Notes under the pieces: model-generated
Seen by the model: only the letters and a program-made list of their open reading frames with translations
Databases searched by the model: none
Told to the model about the DNA's origin: nothing
Translations under genes and position numbers: made by a program
Source of the DNA: Orientallactaga sibirica
Lineage: Eukaryota > Chordata > Mammalia > Rodentia > Dipodidae
DNA: 64,000 bases
Assembly (NCBI GenBank): GCA_036365145.1
Contig: JAEOAD010001944.1
Span: 1 to 64,000, forward strand
Direction of reading: 5' to 3'
Shown: positions 26,263 to 39,717 of the stretch, piece by piece
Layout: each line of letters opens with the position of its first letter
How positions within the stretch are numbered: position 1 is the first letter of the stretch

Positions 26263-28849
26263 CTAAGAAGCTTTAGTGCAGCAAGTTCAAACTTTTCTAG
26301 TTAGTGTAATCAAACAAGATGTACAACTTAGTAGTTTCACTTCATTTCTAAAGCAGTTTGTTTAGAAAACAAACATCTTCATTTGAAAACTGTACTGTGT
26401 GAAATAAGTTAGTTTGGTTCTAGGAATCAGTTGCTTTCCTACGAAGAAAGTTTAGTGCAGCAACTTCAAACCTTCCTTGTTTGTGTAGTCAAACAACATG
26501 TACAACTTACTAGTTTTGCTTCATTTGTAAAGTAGTTTGTTTAGAAAACAAACATCCTCATTGCCTAACACTGTACTGTGTAAAATAAGCTAATTCGTTT
26601 CTAGGAATCAGTTGCTTTCCTATGAAGAAGCTTTAGTGCAGCAAGTTCAAACTTTTCTAGTTAGTGTAATCTAACAAGATGTACAACATACTAGATTTGC
26701 TTCATATCTAAAGTAGTTTGTTTTCAAAAACAAACATCTTCATTGCGAAAACTGTACTGTGTGAAATAAGTTAGTTCGGTTCTAGGAATCAGTTGCTTTC
26801 CTACGAAGAATATTTAGTGCAGCAACTTCAAACCTTCCTTGTTTGTGTAGTCTAACAAGATGTACATCTTAGCAGTTTCACTTCATTTGTAAAGTAGTTT
26901 GTTTAGAAAACAAACATCTTCATTGCCGAACACTGTACTGTGTGAAATAAGTTAGTTTGGTTCTAGGAATCAGTTGCTTTCCTACGAAGAAGGTTTAGTG
27001 CAGCAACTTCAAACTTTTCTAGTTAGTGTAATCTAACAAGATGTACAACTTACTAGTTTCACTTCATTTCTAAAGTAGTTTGTTTCAAAACAAACATCTT
27101 CATTGCCGAAAACTGTACTGTGTGAAATAAGTTAGTTCGGTTCTAGGAATCAGTTGCTTTCCTATGAAAAGAAGGTTTAGTGCAGCAACTTCAAACCTTC
27201 CTTGTTTGTGTAGTATAACAAGATGTACAACTTACTAGTTTCGCTTCATTTCTAAAGTAGTTTGTTTAGAAAACAAACATCTTCATTGCCGAACACTGTA
27301 CTGTGTGAAATAAGTTAGTTTGGTTCTAGGAATCAGTTGCTTTCCTATGAAGAAGGTTTAGTGCAGCAAGTTCAAACTTTTCTAGTTAGTGTAATCTAAC
27401 AAGATGTACAACTTAGTAGTTTCACTTCATTTCAAAAGTAGTTTTTGTTCAAAACAAACATCTTCATTGCGAAAAACTGTACTGTGTGAAATAAGTTAGT
27501 TCGGTTCTAGGAATCAGTTGCTTTCCTATGAAGAAGGTTTAGTGCAGCAACTTCAAACCTTCCTTGTTTGTGTAGTCTAACAAGATGTACATCTTACTAG
27601 TTTCGCTTCATTTGTAAAGTAGTTTGTTTAGAAAACAAACATCTTCATTCCGAACACTGTACTGTGTGAAATAAGCTAGTTCGGTTCTAGGAATCAGTTG
27701 CTTTCCTACGAAGAAGGTTTAGTGCAGCAAGTTCAAAGTTTTCTAGTTAGTGTAATCTAACAAGATGTACAACTTAGTAGTTTCGCTTCATTTCTAAAGC
27801 AGTTTGTTTTATAAAACAAACATCTTCATTGCCAAAACTGTACTGTGTGAAATAAGTTAGTTCGGTTCTAGGAATCAGTTGCTTTCTACGAAGAAGGTTT
27901 AGTGCAGCAAGTTCAAACTTTTCCTTGTTAGTGTAGTCTAACAAGATGTACAACTTAGTAGTTTCACTTCATTTCTAAAGCAGTTTGTTTAGAAAACAAA
28001 CATCTTCATTGCCGAACACTACTGTGTGAAATAAGTTAGTTCGGTTCTAGGAATCAGTTGCTTTCCTACGAAGAAGGTTTAGTGCAGCAAGTTCAAAATT
28101 TTCTAGTTAGTGTAGTCTAACAAGATGTACAACTTACTAGTTTCTCTTCATTTCTAAAGTAGTTTGTTTAGAAAACAAACATCTTCATTGGCAAACACTG
28201 TACTGTGTGAAATAAGTTAGTTCGGTTCTAGGAATCAGTTGCTTTCCTCGAAGAAGGTTTAGTGCAGCAAGTTCAAACTTTTCTAGTTAGTGTAATCTAA
28301 CAAGATGTACAACTTAGTAGTTTCACTTCATTTCTAAAGTAGTTTGTTTAGAAAAAACAAACATCTTCATTGCTGAAAACTGTACTGTGTGAAATAAGTT
28401 AGTTCGGTTCTAGGAATCAGTTGCTTTCCTACGAAGAATGTTTAGTGCAGCAACTTCAAACCTTTCTTGTTTGTGTAGTATATCAAGATGTACAACTTAC
28501 TAGTTTCGCTTTCATTTGTAAAGTAGTTTGTTTAGAAAACAAACATCTTCATTGCCGAACACTGTACTGTGTGAAATAAACTAGTTCGGTTCTAGGAATC
28601 AGTTGCTTTCCTATGAAGAAGGTTTAGTGCAGCAAGTTCAAACATTTCTAGTTAGTGTAATCTAACAAGATGTACAACTTACTAGTTTTGCTTCATTTCT
28701 AAAGTAGTTTGTTTAAAAACAAACATCTTCATTGCCGAAAACTGTACTGTGTGAAATAAGTTAGTTTGGTTCTAGGAATCAGTTGCTTTCCTACGAAGAA
28801 GGTTTAGTGCAGCAAGTTCAAACCTTTCTTGTTTGTGTAGTCTAACAAG

Positions 28850-29560
28850 ATGTACATCTTAGTAGTTTCACTTCATTTCTAAAGCAGTTTGTTTAGAAAA
28901 CAAACATCTTCATTGCCGAACACTGTACTGTGTGAAATAAGCTAGTTTGGTTCTAGGAATCAGTTTCTTTCCTACGAAGAAGGTTTAGTGCAGCAAGTTC
29001 AAACTTTTCTAGTTAGTGTAGTCTAACAAGATGTACAACTTAGTAGTTTCACTTCATTTCTAAAGAAGTTTGTTTAGAAAACATACATCTTCATTGCCAA
29101 AAACTGTACTGTGTGAAATAAGTTAGTTCGGTTCTAGGAATCAGTTGCTTTCCTACAAAGAAGGTTTAGTGCAGCAACTTCAAACCTTCCTTGTTTGTGT
29201 AGTATAACAAGATGTACAACTTACTAGTTTCGCTTCATTTGTAAAGTAGTTTGTTTAGAAAACAAACATCCTCATTTCCAAACACTGTACTGTGTGAAAT
29301 AAGCTAGTTTGGTTCTAGGAATCAGTTGCTTTCCCACGAAGAAGGTTTAGTGCAGCAAGTTCAAACTTTTCTAGTTAGTGTAATCTAACAAGATGTACAA
29401 CATGCTAGTTTTGCTTCATTTCTAAAATAGTTTCTTTCAAAACAAACATCTTCATTGCCGAAAACTGTACTGTGTGAAATTAGTTAGTCTGGTTCTAGGA
29501 ATCAGTTGCTTTCCCTACGAAGAAGGTTTAGTGCAGCAACTTCAAACCTTCCTTGTTTGT
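28850..29560 (+). repeat. Four-copy multi-monomer block, representative copy
   Basis: About four monomers with the ordered markers CAGTTTCTTTCC, AAAGAAGTTT, a CCTACAAAGAAG monomer, GTATAACAAG, ACAACATGCTAG and AAAATAGTTT. Matching runs lie near 23.1-23.8, 31.8-32.5 and 36.65-37.3 kb. GTTTCTTTCC falls at 23181, 28963, 31852 and 36737, and TGCTAG at 23631, 29403, 32288 and 37178. The successive spacings agree for both markers (5782/5772, 2889/2885, 4885/4890). Confidence 0.78.
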
Positions 29561-32500
29561 GTAGTATAACAAGATGTACAACTTACTAGTTTCGCTTCAT
29601 TTGTAAAGTAGTTTGTTTAGAAAACAAACATCTTCATTGCTGAACACTGTACTGTGTGAAATAATCTCATTTGGTTCTAGGAATCAGTTGCTTTCCTACG
29701 AAGAAGGTTTAGTGCAGCAAGTTCAAACTTTTCTAGTTAGTGTAATCTAACAAGATGTACAACATACTAGATTTGCTTCATATCAAAAGTAGTTTCTTTC
29801 AAAAACAAACATCTTCATTGCCAAAAACTGTACTGTGTGAAATAAGTTTGTTCGGTTCTAGGAATCAGTTGCTTTCCTTGAAGAAGATTTAGTGCAGCAA
29901 CTTCAAACCTTCCTTGTTTGTGTAGTCTAACAAGATGTACATCTTACTAGTTTCGCTTCATTTTAAAGTAGTTTGTTTAGAAAACAAACATCTTCATTGC
30001 CGAACACTGTACTGTGTGAAATAAGCTAGTTCGGTTCTAGGAATCAGTTGCTTTCCTACGAAGAAGGTTTAGTGCAGCAAGTTCAAACGTTTCTAGTTAG
30101 TGTAGTCTAACAAGATGTACAACTTAGTAGTTTCACTTCATTTCTAAAGCAGTTTGTTTAGAAAACATACATCTTCATTGCCAAAAAACTGTACTGTGTG
30201 AAATAAGTTAGTTCGGTTCTAGGAATCAGTTGCTTTCCTATGAAGAAAGTTTAGTGCAGCAACTTCAAACCTTCCTTGTTTGTGTAGTATAACAAGATGT
30301 ACAACTTACTAGTTTCGCTTCATTTGTAAAGTAGTTTGTTTTGAAAACAAACATCTTCATTGCCGAACACTGTACTGTGTGAAATAAGTTAGTTCGGTTC
30401 TAGGAATCAGTTGCTTTCCCACGAAGAAGGTTTAGTGCAGCAAGTTCAAACATTTCTAGTTAGTGTAATCTAAGAAGATGTACAAATTAGTAGTTTCGCT
30501 TCATTTCTAAAGCAGTTGGTTTAGAAAACATACATCTTCATTGGCGAACACTGTACTGTGTGAAATAAGTTAGTTCGGTTCTAGGAATCAGTTGCTTTCC
30601 TACGAAGAAGGTTTAGTGCAGCAAGTTCAAACTTTTTCTAGTTAGTGTAATCTAACAAGATGTACAAGTTAGTAGTTTCACTTCATTTCTAAAGAAGTTT
30701 GTTTAGAAAACATACATCTTCATTGTCGAAAACTGTACTATGTGAAATAAGTTTGTTTGGTTGTAGGAATCAGTTGCTTTCCTATGAAGAAGGTTTAGTG
30801 CAGCAACTTCAAACATTTCTAGTTAGTGTAATCTAAGAAGATGTACAACTTAGTAGTTTTACTTCATTTCTAAAGCAGTTTGTTTAGAAAACAAACATCT
30901 TCATTGCCGAACACTGTACCGTGTGAAATAAGTTAGTTCGGTTCTAGGAATCAGTTCCTTTCCTAAGAAAAAGGTTTAGTGCAGCAACTTCAAACCTTCC
31001 TTGTTTGTGTAGTCTAACAAGATGTACAACTTACTAGTTTCTCCTTCATTTGTAAAGTAGTTTGTTTAGAAAACAAACATGTTCATGGCCTAACACTGTA
31101 CTGTGTGAAATAAGCTCGTTCGGTTGTAGGAATCAGTTGCTTTCCTACGAAGAAGGTTTAGTGCAGCAAGTTCAAACTTTTCTAGTTAGTGTAATCTAAC
31201 AAGATGTACAACATACTAGTTTCACTTCATTTCTATAGTAGTTTGTTTAGAAAACAAACATCTTCATTGCCGAAAACTGTACTGTGTGAAATAAGTTAGT
31301 TCGGTTCTAGGAATCAGTTGCTTTCCTATGAAGAATGTTTAGTGCAGCAACTTCAAACCTTCCTTGTTTGTGTAGTATAACAAGATGTACAACTTACTAG
31401 TTTCGCTTCATTTGTAAAGTAGTTTGTTTAGAAAACAAACATCTTCATTGCCGAACACTATACTGTGTGAAATAAGCTCGTTTGGTTCTATGAATCAGTT
31501 GCTTTCCTATGAAGCAGGTTTAGTGCAGCAAGTTCAAACATTTCTAATTAGTGAAATCTAACAAGATGTACAAATACTAGTTTTGCTTCATATCTAAAGT
31601 AGTATCTTTCAAAATCAAACATCTTCACGAAAACTGTACTGTGTGAAATAAGTTAGTTTGGTTCTAGGAATCAGTTGCTTTCATACGAAGTAGATTTAGA
31701 GCAGCAACTTCAAACCTTCCTTGTTTGTGTAGTCTAACAAGATGTACATCTTAGCAGTTTAAGCTTCATTTGTAAAGCAGTTTGTTTAGAAAACAAACAT
31801 CTTCATTGCTAACACTGTACTGTGCGAAATAAGCTAAGGTTCTAGGAATCAGTTTCTTTCCCAGCAAGGTTTAGTGCAGCAAGTTCATACTTTTCTAGTT
31901 AGTGTAGTCTAACAAGATGTACAACTTAGTAGTTTCACTTCATTCCTAAAGAAGTTTATTTAGAAAACATACATCTTCATTGCTGAAAACTGTACTGTGT
32001 GAAATAAGTTAGTTCAGTTCTAGGAATCAGTTGCTTTCCTACAAAGAAGATTTAGTGCAGCAACTTCAAACCTTCCTTGTTTGTGTAGTATAACAAGATG
32101 TACAACTTACTAGTTTCGCTTCATTTGTAAAGTAGTTTGTTTAGAAAACATACATCTTCATTGCCGAACACTGTACTGTGTGAAATAAGTTTGTTCGGTT
32201 CTAGGAATCAGTTGCTTTCCACGAAGAAGGTTTAGTGCAGCAAGTTCAAACTTTTCTAGTTAGTGTAATCTAACAAGATATACAACATGCTAGATTTGCT
32301 TCATATCTAAAATAGTTTCTTTTAAAAACAAACATCTTCATTGCCGAAAACTGTACTGTGTGAAATTAGTTAGTTTGGTTCTAGGAATCAGTTGCTTTCC
32401 TACGAAGAAGGTTTAGTGCAGCAACTTGAAACCTTCCTTGTTTGTGTAGTATAACAAGATGTACAACTTACTAGTTTCGCTTCATTTCTAAAGTAGTTTG

Positions 32501-33491
32501 TTTAGAAAAACAAACATCTTCATTGCTGAACACTGTACTGTGTGAAATAATCTCATTCGTTTATAGGAATCAGTTGCTTTCCTCTGAAGAAGGTTTAGTG
32601 CAGCAAGTTCAAACCTTTCTTGTTAGTGTAGTCTAACAAGATGTACATCTTACTAGTTTCGCTTCATTTTTAGTAGTTTGTTTAGAAAACAAACATCTTC
32701 ATTTCCGACCACTGTACTGTGTGAAATAAGTTAGTTCGGTTCTAGGAATCAGTTGCTTTCCTACGAAGAAGGTTTAGTGCAGAAAGTTCAAACCTTTCTA
32801 GTTAGTGTAGTCTAACAAGATGTACAACTTAGTAGTTTCCTTCATTTCTAAAGTAGTTTGTTTAGAAAACAAACATCTTCATTGCCGAAAAACTGTACTG
32901 TGTGAAATAAGTTAGTTCGGTTCTAGGAATCAGTTGCTTTCCTATGAAGAAGGTTTAGTGCAGAAAGTTCAAACCTTCCTTGTTTGTGTAGTATAACAAG
33001 ATGTACAACTTACTAGTTTCGCTTCATTTGTAAAGTAGTTTGTTTAGAAAACAAACATCTTCATTGCCGAAAACTGTACTGTGTGAAATAAGTTAGTTCG
33101 GTTCTAGGAATCAGTTGCTTTCCCTAAGAAGAAGGTTTAGTGCAGCAAGTTCAAACTTTCCTTGTTTGTGTAGTCTAACAAGATGTACAAGTTACTAGTT
33201 TCGCTTCATTTCTAAAGTAGTTTGTTTAGAAAACAAACATCTTCATTGCCGAACACTGTACTGTGTGAAATAAGCTAGTTCGGTTCTAGGAATCAGTTGC
33301 TTTCCTACGAAGAAGGTTTAGTGCAGCAAGTTCAAACATTTCTAGTTAGTGTAATCTAAAAGATGTACAACTTAGTAGTTTTACTTCATTTCTAAAGCAG
33401 TTTGTTTAGAAAACATACATCTTCATTGCCGAACACTGTACTGTGTGAAATAAGTTAGTTCGGTTCTAGGAATCAGTTGCTTTCCTACGAA

Positions 33492-33521
33492 GAAGGTTTA
33501 GTGCAGCAACTTCAAACCTTC
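33492..33521. repeat. Inverted repeat GAAGGTTT / AAACCTTC, 14-base loop (representative)
   Basis: Perfect 8-bp arms are present in monomers that combine GAAGGTTT with AACTTCAAACCTTCC. Monomers with AAACTTTTC or with GAAAGTTT plus AAACCTTCC have a mismatch. The structure is therefore tied to one of the two linked alleles. Confidence 0.75.
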
Positions 33522-36500
33522 CTTGTTTGTGTAGTCTAACAAGATGTACAACTTACTAGTTTCACTTCATTTCTAAAGTAGTTTGTTTAGAAAACAAACA
33601 TCTTCATTGACGAACACTGTACTGTGTGAAATAAGTTTGTTTGGTTCTAGGAATCAGTTGCTTTCCTACAAAGAAGGTTTAGTGCACCAAGTTCAAACTT
33701 TTCTAGTTAGTGTAGTCTAACAAGATGTACAACTTAGTAGTTTCACTTCATTTCTAAAGCAGTTTGTTTAGAAAACATACATCTTCATTGCCTAACACTG
33801 TACTGTGTGAAATAAGTTAGTTCGGTTCTAGGAATCAGTTTCTTTCCTACGAAAAGAAGGTTTAGTGCAGCAAGTTCAAACTTTTCCAGTTTGTGTAGTC
33901 TAACAAGATGTACAACTTAGTAGTTTCACTTCATTTCTAAAAAGTTTGTTTAGAAAACAAACATCTTCATTGCCGAACACTGTACTGTGTGAAATAAGTT
34001 AGTTCAGTTCTAGGAATCAGTTGCTTTCCTACAAAGAAGGTTTAGTGCAGCAACTTCAAACCTTTCTAGTTAGTGTAGTATAACAAGATGTACAACTTAC
34101 TAGTTTCACTTCATTTCTAAAGTAGTTTGTTTAGAAAACAAACATCTTCATTGCCGAACACTGTACTGTGTGAAATAAGTTAGTTCGGTTCTAGGAATCA
34201 GTTGCTTTCCTACGAAGAATGTTTAGTGCAGCAAGTTCAAACTTTCCTTGTTTGTGTAGTCTAACAAGATGTACAACTTGCTAGTTTTGCTTCATTTCTA
34301 AAGTAGTTTGTTTAGAAAACAAACATCTTCATTGCCGAACACTGTACTGTGTGAAATAAGTTAGTTTGGTTCTAGGAATCAGTTGCTTTCCTATGAAGAA
34401 GGTTTAGTGCAGCAAGTTCAAACTTTTCTGTTTGTGTAGTATAACAAGATGTACAACTTACTAGTTTGCTTCATTTCTAAAGTAGTTTGTTTAGAAAACA
34501 AACATCTTCATTGCTGAACACTGTACTGTGTGAAATAAGTTAGTTTGGTTCTAGGAATCAGTTGCTTTCTACTAAGAAAGGTTTAGTGCAGCAACTTCAA
34601 ACCTTTCTTGTTTGTGTAGTCTAACAAGATGTACATCTTAGCAGTTTCGCTTCATTTGTAAAGTAGTTTGTTTAGAAAACAAACATCTTCATTGCCGAAC
34701 ACTGTACTGTGTGAAATAAGCTAGTTCGGTTCTAGGAATCAGTTGCTTTCCTACGAAGAAGGTTTAGTGCAGCAAGTTCAAACTTTTCTAGTTAGTGTAG
34801 TCTAACAAGATGTACAACTTAGTAGTTTCACTTCATTTCTAAAGCAGTTTGTTTAGAAAACATACATCTTCATTGCCGAAAACTGTACTGTGTGAAATAA
34901 GTTAGTTTGGTTCTAGGAATCAGTTGCTTTCCTATGAAGAAAGTTTAGTGCAGCAACTTCAAACCTTCCTTGTTTGTGTAGTATAACAAGATGTACAACT
35001 TACTAGTTTCGCTTCATTTGTAAAGTAGTTTGTTTAGAAAACAAACATCTTCATTACCGAACACTGTACTGTGTGAAATAAGCCAGTTCGGTTCTAGGAA
35101 TCAGTTGCTTTCCTATGAAGAAGGTTTAGTGCAGCAAGTTCAAACTTTTCTAGTTAGTGTAATCTAACAAGATGTACAAGTTGCTAGTTTCACTTCATTT
35201 CTAAAGTAGTTTGTTTAGAAAAACAAACATCTTCATTGCCGAACACTGTACTGTGTGAAATAAGTTAGTTCGGTTCTAGGAATCAGTTGCTTTCCCTATG
35301 AAGAAGGTTTAGTGCAGCAACTTCAAACCTTCCTTGTTTGTGTAGTCTAACAAGATGTACAACTTAGTAGTTTACTTCATTTCTAAAGTAGTTTGTTTAG
35401 AAAACAAACATCTTCATTGCTGAACACTGTACTGTGTGAAATAAGCTAGTTCGGTTCTAGGAATCAGTTGCTTTCCCTATTTGAAGAAGGTTTAGTGCAG
35501 CAAGTTCAAACCTTTTCTAGTTTGTGTAGTCTAACAAGATGTACAACTTAGTAGTTTCGCTTCATTTCTAAAGTAGTTTGTTTAGAAAACAAACATCTTC
35601 ATTGCCGAAAACTGTACTGTGTGAAATAAGTTAGTTCGGTTCTAGGAATCAGTTGCTTTCCTATGAAGAAGGTTTAGTGCAGCAAGTTCAAACTTTTCTT
35701 GTTAGTGTAGTCTAACAAGATGTACAACTTAGTAGTTTCACTTCATTTCTAAAGCAGTTTGTTTAGAAAACAAACATCTTCATTGCCGAAAACTGTACTG
35801 TGTGAAATAAGTTAGTTCGGTTCTAGGAATCAGTTGCTTTCCTATGAAGAAAGTTTAGTGCAGCAAGTTCAAACTTTTCTTAGTTAGTGTAGTATAACAA
35901 GATGTACAACTTAGTAGTTTCACTTCATTTCTAAAGTAGTTTGTTTAGAAAACATACATCTTCATTGCCGAACACTGTACTGTGTGAAATAAGTTAGTTC
36001 GGTTCTAGGAATCAGTTGCTTTCCTACGAAGAAGGTTTAGTGCAGCAAGTTCAAACTTTTCTAGTTAGTGTAGTCTAACAAGATGTACAACTTAGTAGTT
36101 TCACTTCATTTCTAAAGTAGTTTGTTTAGAAAACATACATCTTCATTGCGAACACTGTACTGTGTGAAATAAGCTAGTTTAGTTCTAGGAATCAGTTGCT
36201 TTCCTACAAGAAAGTTTAGTGCAGCAAGTTCAAACCTTTCTAGTTAGTGTAATCTAACAAGATGTACAACTTAGTAGTTTTACTTCATTTCTAAAGTAGT
36301 TTGTTTAGAAAACAAACATCTTCATTGCCGAACACTGTACTGTGTGAAATAAGTTAGTTCGGTTCTAGGAATCAGTTGCTTTCCCTACGAAGAAGGTTTA
36401 GTGCAGCAACTTCAAACCTTCCTTGTTTGTGTAGTCTAACAAGATGTACAACTTACTAGTTTCGCTTCATTTCTAAAGTTGTTTGTTTAGAAAACAAACA

Positions 36501-39500
36501 TCTTCATTGCTGAACACTGTACTGTGTGAAATAATCTAGTTTGGTTCTAGGAATCAGTTGCTTTCCTACAAAGAAGGTTTAGTGCAGCAACTTCAAACCT
36601 TCCTTGTTTGTGTAGTCTAACAAGATGTACATCTTAGTAGTTTCACTTCATTTTAAAGTAGTTTGTTTAGAAAACAAACATCTTCATTGCCGAACACTGT
36701 ACTGTGTGAAATAAGCTAGTTCGGTTCTAGGAATCAGTTTCTTTCCTACGAAGAAGGTTTAGTGCAGCAAGTTCAAACTTTTCTAGTTAGTGTAGTCTAA
36801 CAAGATGTACAACTTAGTAGTTTCACTTCATTTCTAAAGAAGTTTATTTAGAAAACATACATCTTCATTGCCGAAAAACTGTACTGTGTGAAATAAGTTA
36901 GTTCAGTTCTAGGAATCAGTTGCTTTCCTACAAAGAAGATTTAGTGCAGCAACTTCAAACCTTCCTTGTTTGTGTAGTATAACAAGATGTACAACTTACT
37001 AGTTTCGCTTCATTTGTAAAGTAGTTTGTTTAGAAAACAAACATCCTCATTGCCGAACACTGTACTGTGTGAAATAAGCCAGTTCGGTTCTAGGAATCAG
37101 TTGCTTTCCCACGAAGAAAGTTTAGTGCAGCAAGTTCAAACTTTTCTAGTTAGTGTAATCTAACAAGATATACAACATGCTAGTTTTGCTTCATTTCTAA
37201 AATAGTTTGTTTTCAAAAACAAACATCTTCATTGCCGAAAACTGTACTGTGTGAAATAAGTTAGTTCGGTTCTAGGAATCAGTTGCTTTCCTACGAAGAA
37301 GGTTTAGTGCAGCAACTTCAAACCTTCCTTTCTAGTTGTGTAGTATAACAAGATGTACAACTTACTAGTTTCGCTTCATTTCTAAAGTAGTTTGTTTAGA
37401 AAACAAACATCTTCATTGCTGAACACTGTACTGTGTGAAATAATCTAGTTCGTTTATAGGAATCAGTTGCTTTTCCTACGAAGAAGGTTTAGTGCAGCAA
37501 GTTCAAACCTTTTCTTGTTTGTGTAGTCTAACAAGATGTACAACTTACTAGTTTCGCTTCATTTCAAAAGCAGTTTGTTTAGAAAACAAACATCTTCATT
37601 GCCGAACACTGTACTGTGTGAAATAAGTTTGTTCGGTTCTAGGAATCAGTTGCTTTCCTACGAAGAAGAAGAAGGTTTAGTGCAGCAAGTTCAAACCTTC
37701 CTAGTTTGTGTAGTCTAACAAGATGTACAACTTAGTAGTTTCACTTCATTTTAAAGTAGTTTGTTTAGAAAACAAACATCTTCATTGCTGAACACGTACC
37801 ACTGTACTGTGTGAAATAAGTTAGTTTGGTTCTAGGAATCAGTTGCTTTCCTATGAAGAAGGTTTAGTGCAGCAAGTTCAAACTTTTCTAGTTAGTGTAG
37901 TCTAACAAGATGTACAACTTAGTAGTTTCCTTCATTTCTAAAGCAGTTTGTTTAGAAAACAAACATCTTCATTGCGAAAACTGTACTGTGTGAAATAAGT
38001 TAGTTCGGTTCTAGGAATCAGTTGCTTTCCTATGAAGAAGGTTTAGTGCAGCAAGTTCAAACTTTTCTTGTTTGTGTAGTATAACAAGATGTACAAGTTA
38101 CTAGTTTCACTTCATTTGTAAAGTAGTTTGTTTGAAAACATACATCTTCATTGCCGAACACTGTACTGTGTGAAATAAGCTAGTTCGGTTCTAGGAATCA
38201 GTTGCTTTCCTACGAAGAAGGTTTAGTGCAGCAAGTTCAAACATTTCTAGTTTGTGTAATCTAACAAGATGTACAACTTAGTAGTTTCGCTTCATTTCTA
38301 AAGCAGTTTGTTTAGAAAACATACATCTTCATTGGCGAACACTGTACTGTGTGAAATAAGCTAGTTCGGTTCTAGGAATCAGTTGCTTTCCTACGAAGAA
38401 GGTTTAGTGCAGCAAGTTCAAACTTTTCTAGTTAGTGTAATCTAACAAGATGTACAACTTAGTAGTTTCACTTCATTTCTAAAGCAGTTTGTTTAGAAAA
38501 CAAACATCTTCATTGTGAAAACTGTACTGTGTGAAATAAGTTTGTTTGGTTCTAGGAATCAGTTGCTTTCCTACAAAGAAGGTTTAGTGCAGCAACTTCA
38601 AACATTCCTAGTTTGTGTAGTCTAACAAGATGTACAACTTAGTAGTTTTACTTCATTTCTAAAGCAGTTTGTTTAGAAAACAAACATCTTCATTGCCGAA
38701 CACTGTACTGTGTGAAATAAGTTAGTTTGGTTCTAGGAATCAGTTGCTTTCCTACGAAGAAGGTTTAGTGCAGCAACTTCAAACCTTACCAGTTTGTGTA
38801 GTCTAACAAGATGTACAACTTACTAGTTTCGCTTCATTTCTAAAGTAGTTTGTTTAGAAAACAAACATCTTCATTGCCGAACACTGTACTGTGTGAAATA
38901 AGCTTAGTTCGGTTCTAGGAATCAGTTGCTTTCCTACAAAGAAGGTTTAGTGCAGCAAGTTCAAACTTTCCTAGTTAGTGTAGTCTAACAAGATGTACAA
39001 CTTAGTAGTTTCACTTCATTTCTAAAGCAGTTTGTTTAGAAAACATACATCTTCATTGCCGAACACTGTACTGTGTGAAATAAGTTAGTTCGGTTCTAGG
39101 AATCAGTTGCTTTCCTATGAAGAATGTTTAGTGCAGCAACTTCAAACCTTCCTTGTTTGTGTAGTATAACAAGATGTACAACTTACTAGTTTCGCTTCAT
39201 TTGTAAAGTAGTTTGTTTAGAAAACAAACATCTTCATTGCCGAACACTGTACTGTGTGAAATAAGCTAGTTCGGTTCTAGGAATCAGTTGCTTTCCCTAC
39301 GAAGAAGGTTCAGTGCAGCAAGTTCAAACTTTTTCTAGTTAGTGAAATCTAACAAGATGTACAACTTACTAGTTTCGCTTCATTTCAAAAGTAGTTTGTT
39401 TAAAAAACAAACATCTTCATTGCTTAAAAACTGTACTGTGTGAAATAAGTTGTTTGGTTCTAGGAATCAGTTGCTTTCCATTGAAGAAGATTTAGTGCAG

Positions 39501-39717
39501 CAATTTCAAACCTTCCTTGTTTGTGTAGTCTAACAAGATGTACATCTTAGCAGTTTCGCTGCATTTGTAAAGTAGTTTGTTTAGAAAACAAACATCTTCA
39601 TTGCCGAAAACTGTACTGTGTGAAATAAGCTAGTTTGGTTCTAGGAATCAGTTGCTTTCCTACGAAGAAGGTTTAGTGCAGCAAGTTCAAACTTTTCTAG
39701 TTAGTGTAGTCTAACAA

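Larger units (their letters stand above)
22460..27500 (+). repeat. 33-monomer higher-order repeat, right copy
   Basis: Partner of the block at 16.5-21.6 kb. It carries the same rare variants in the same order, but with more CpG loss and more small deletions, including a 132-bp monomer at 22,579 and compressed sequence near 25,165-25,206 and 25,712. These deletions explain much of the drift in offset along the pair. Similarity above background fades after about 27.5 kb. Confidence 0.75.

Noticed and set aside
26137..26317. tRNA, 5S rRNA or SINE origin of the monomer
   Set aside because: No A-box/B-box pair, no cloverleaf-like pairing and no 5S internal control region could be recognised.
37536..37718. 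60-codon open frame on the + strand
   Set aside because: It is one satellite monomer in which TTCTAAAG has become TTCAAAAG (removing a stop) and GAAGAA was inserted without shifting frame. No codon bias, no start context, no relatives in neighbouring monomers.
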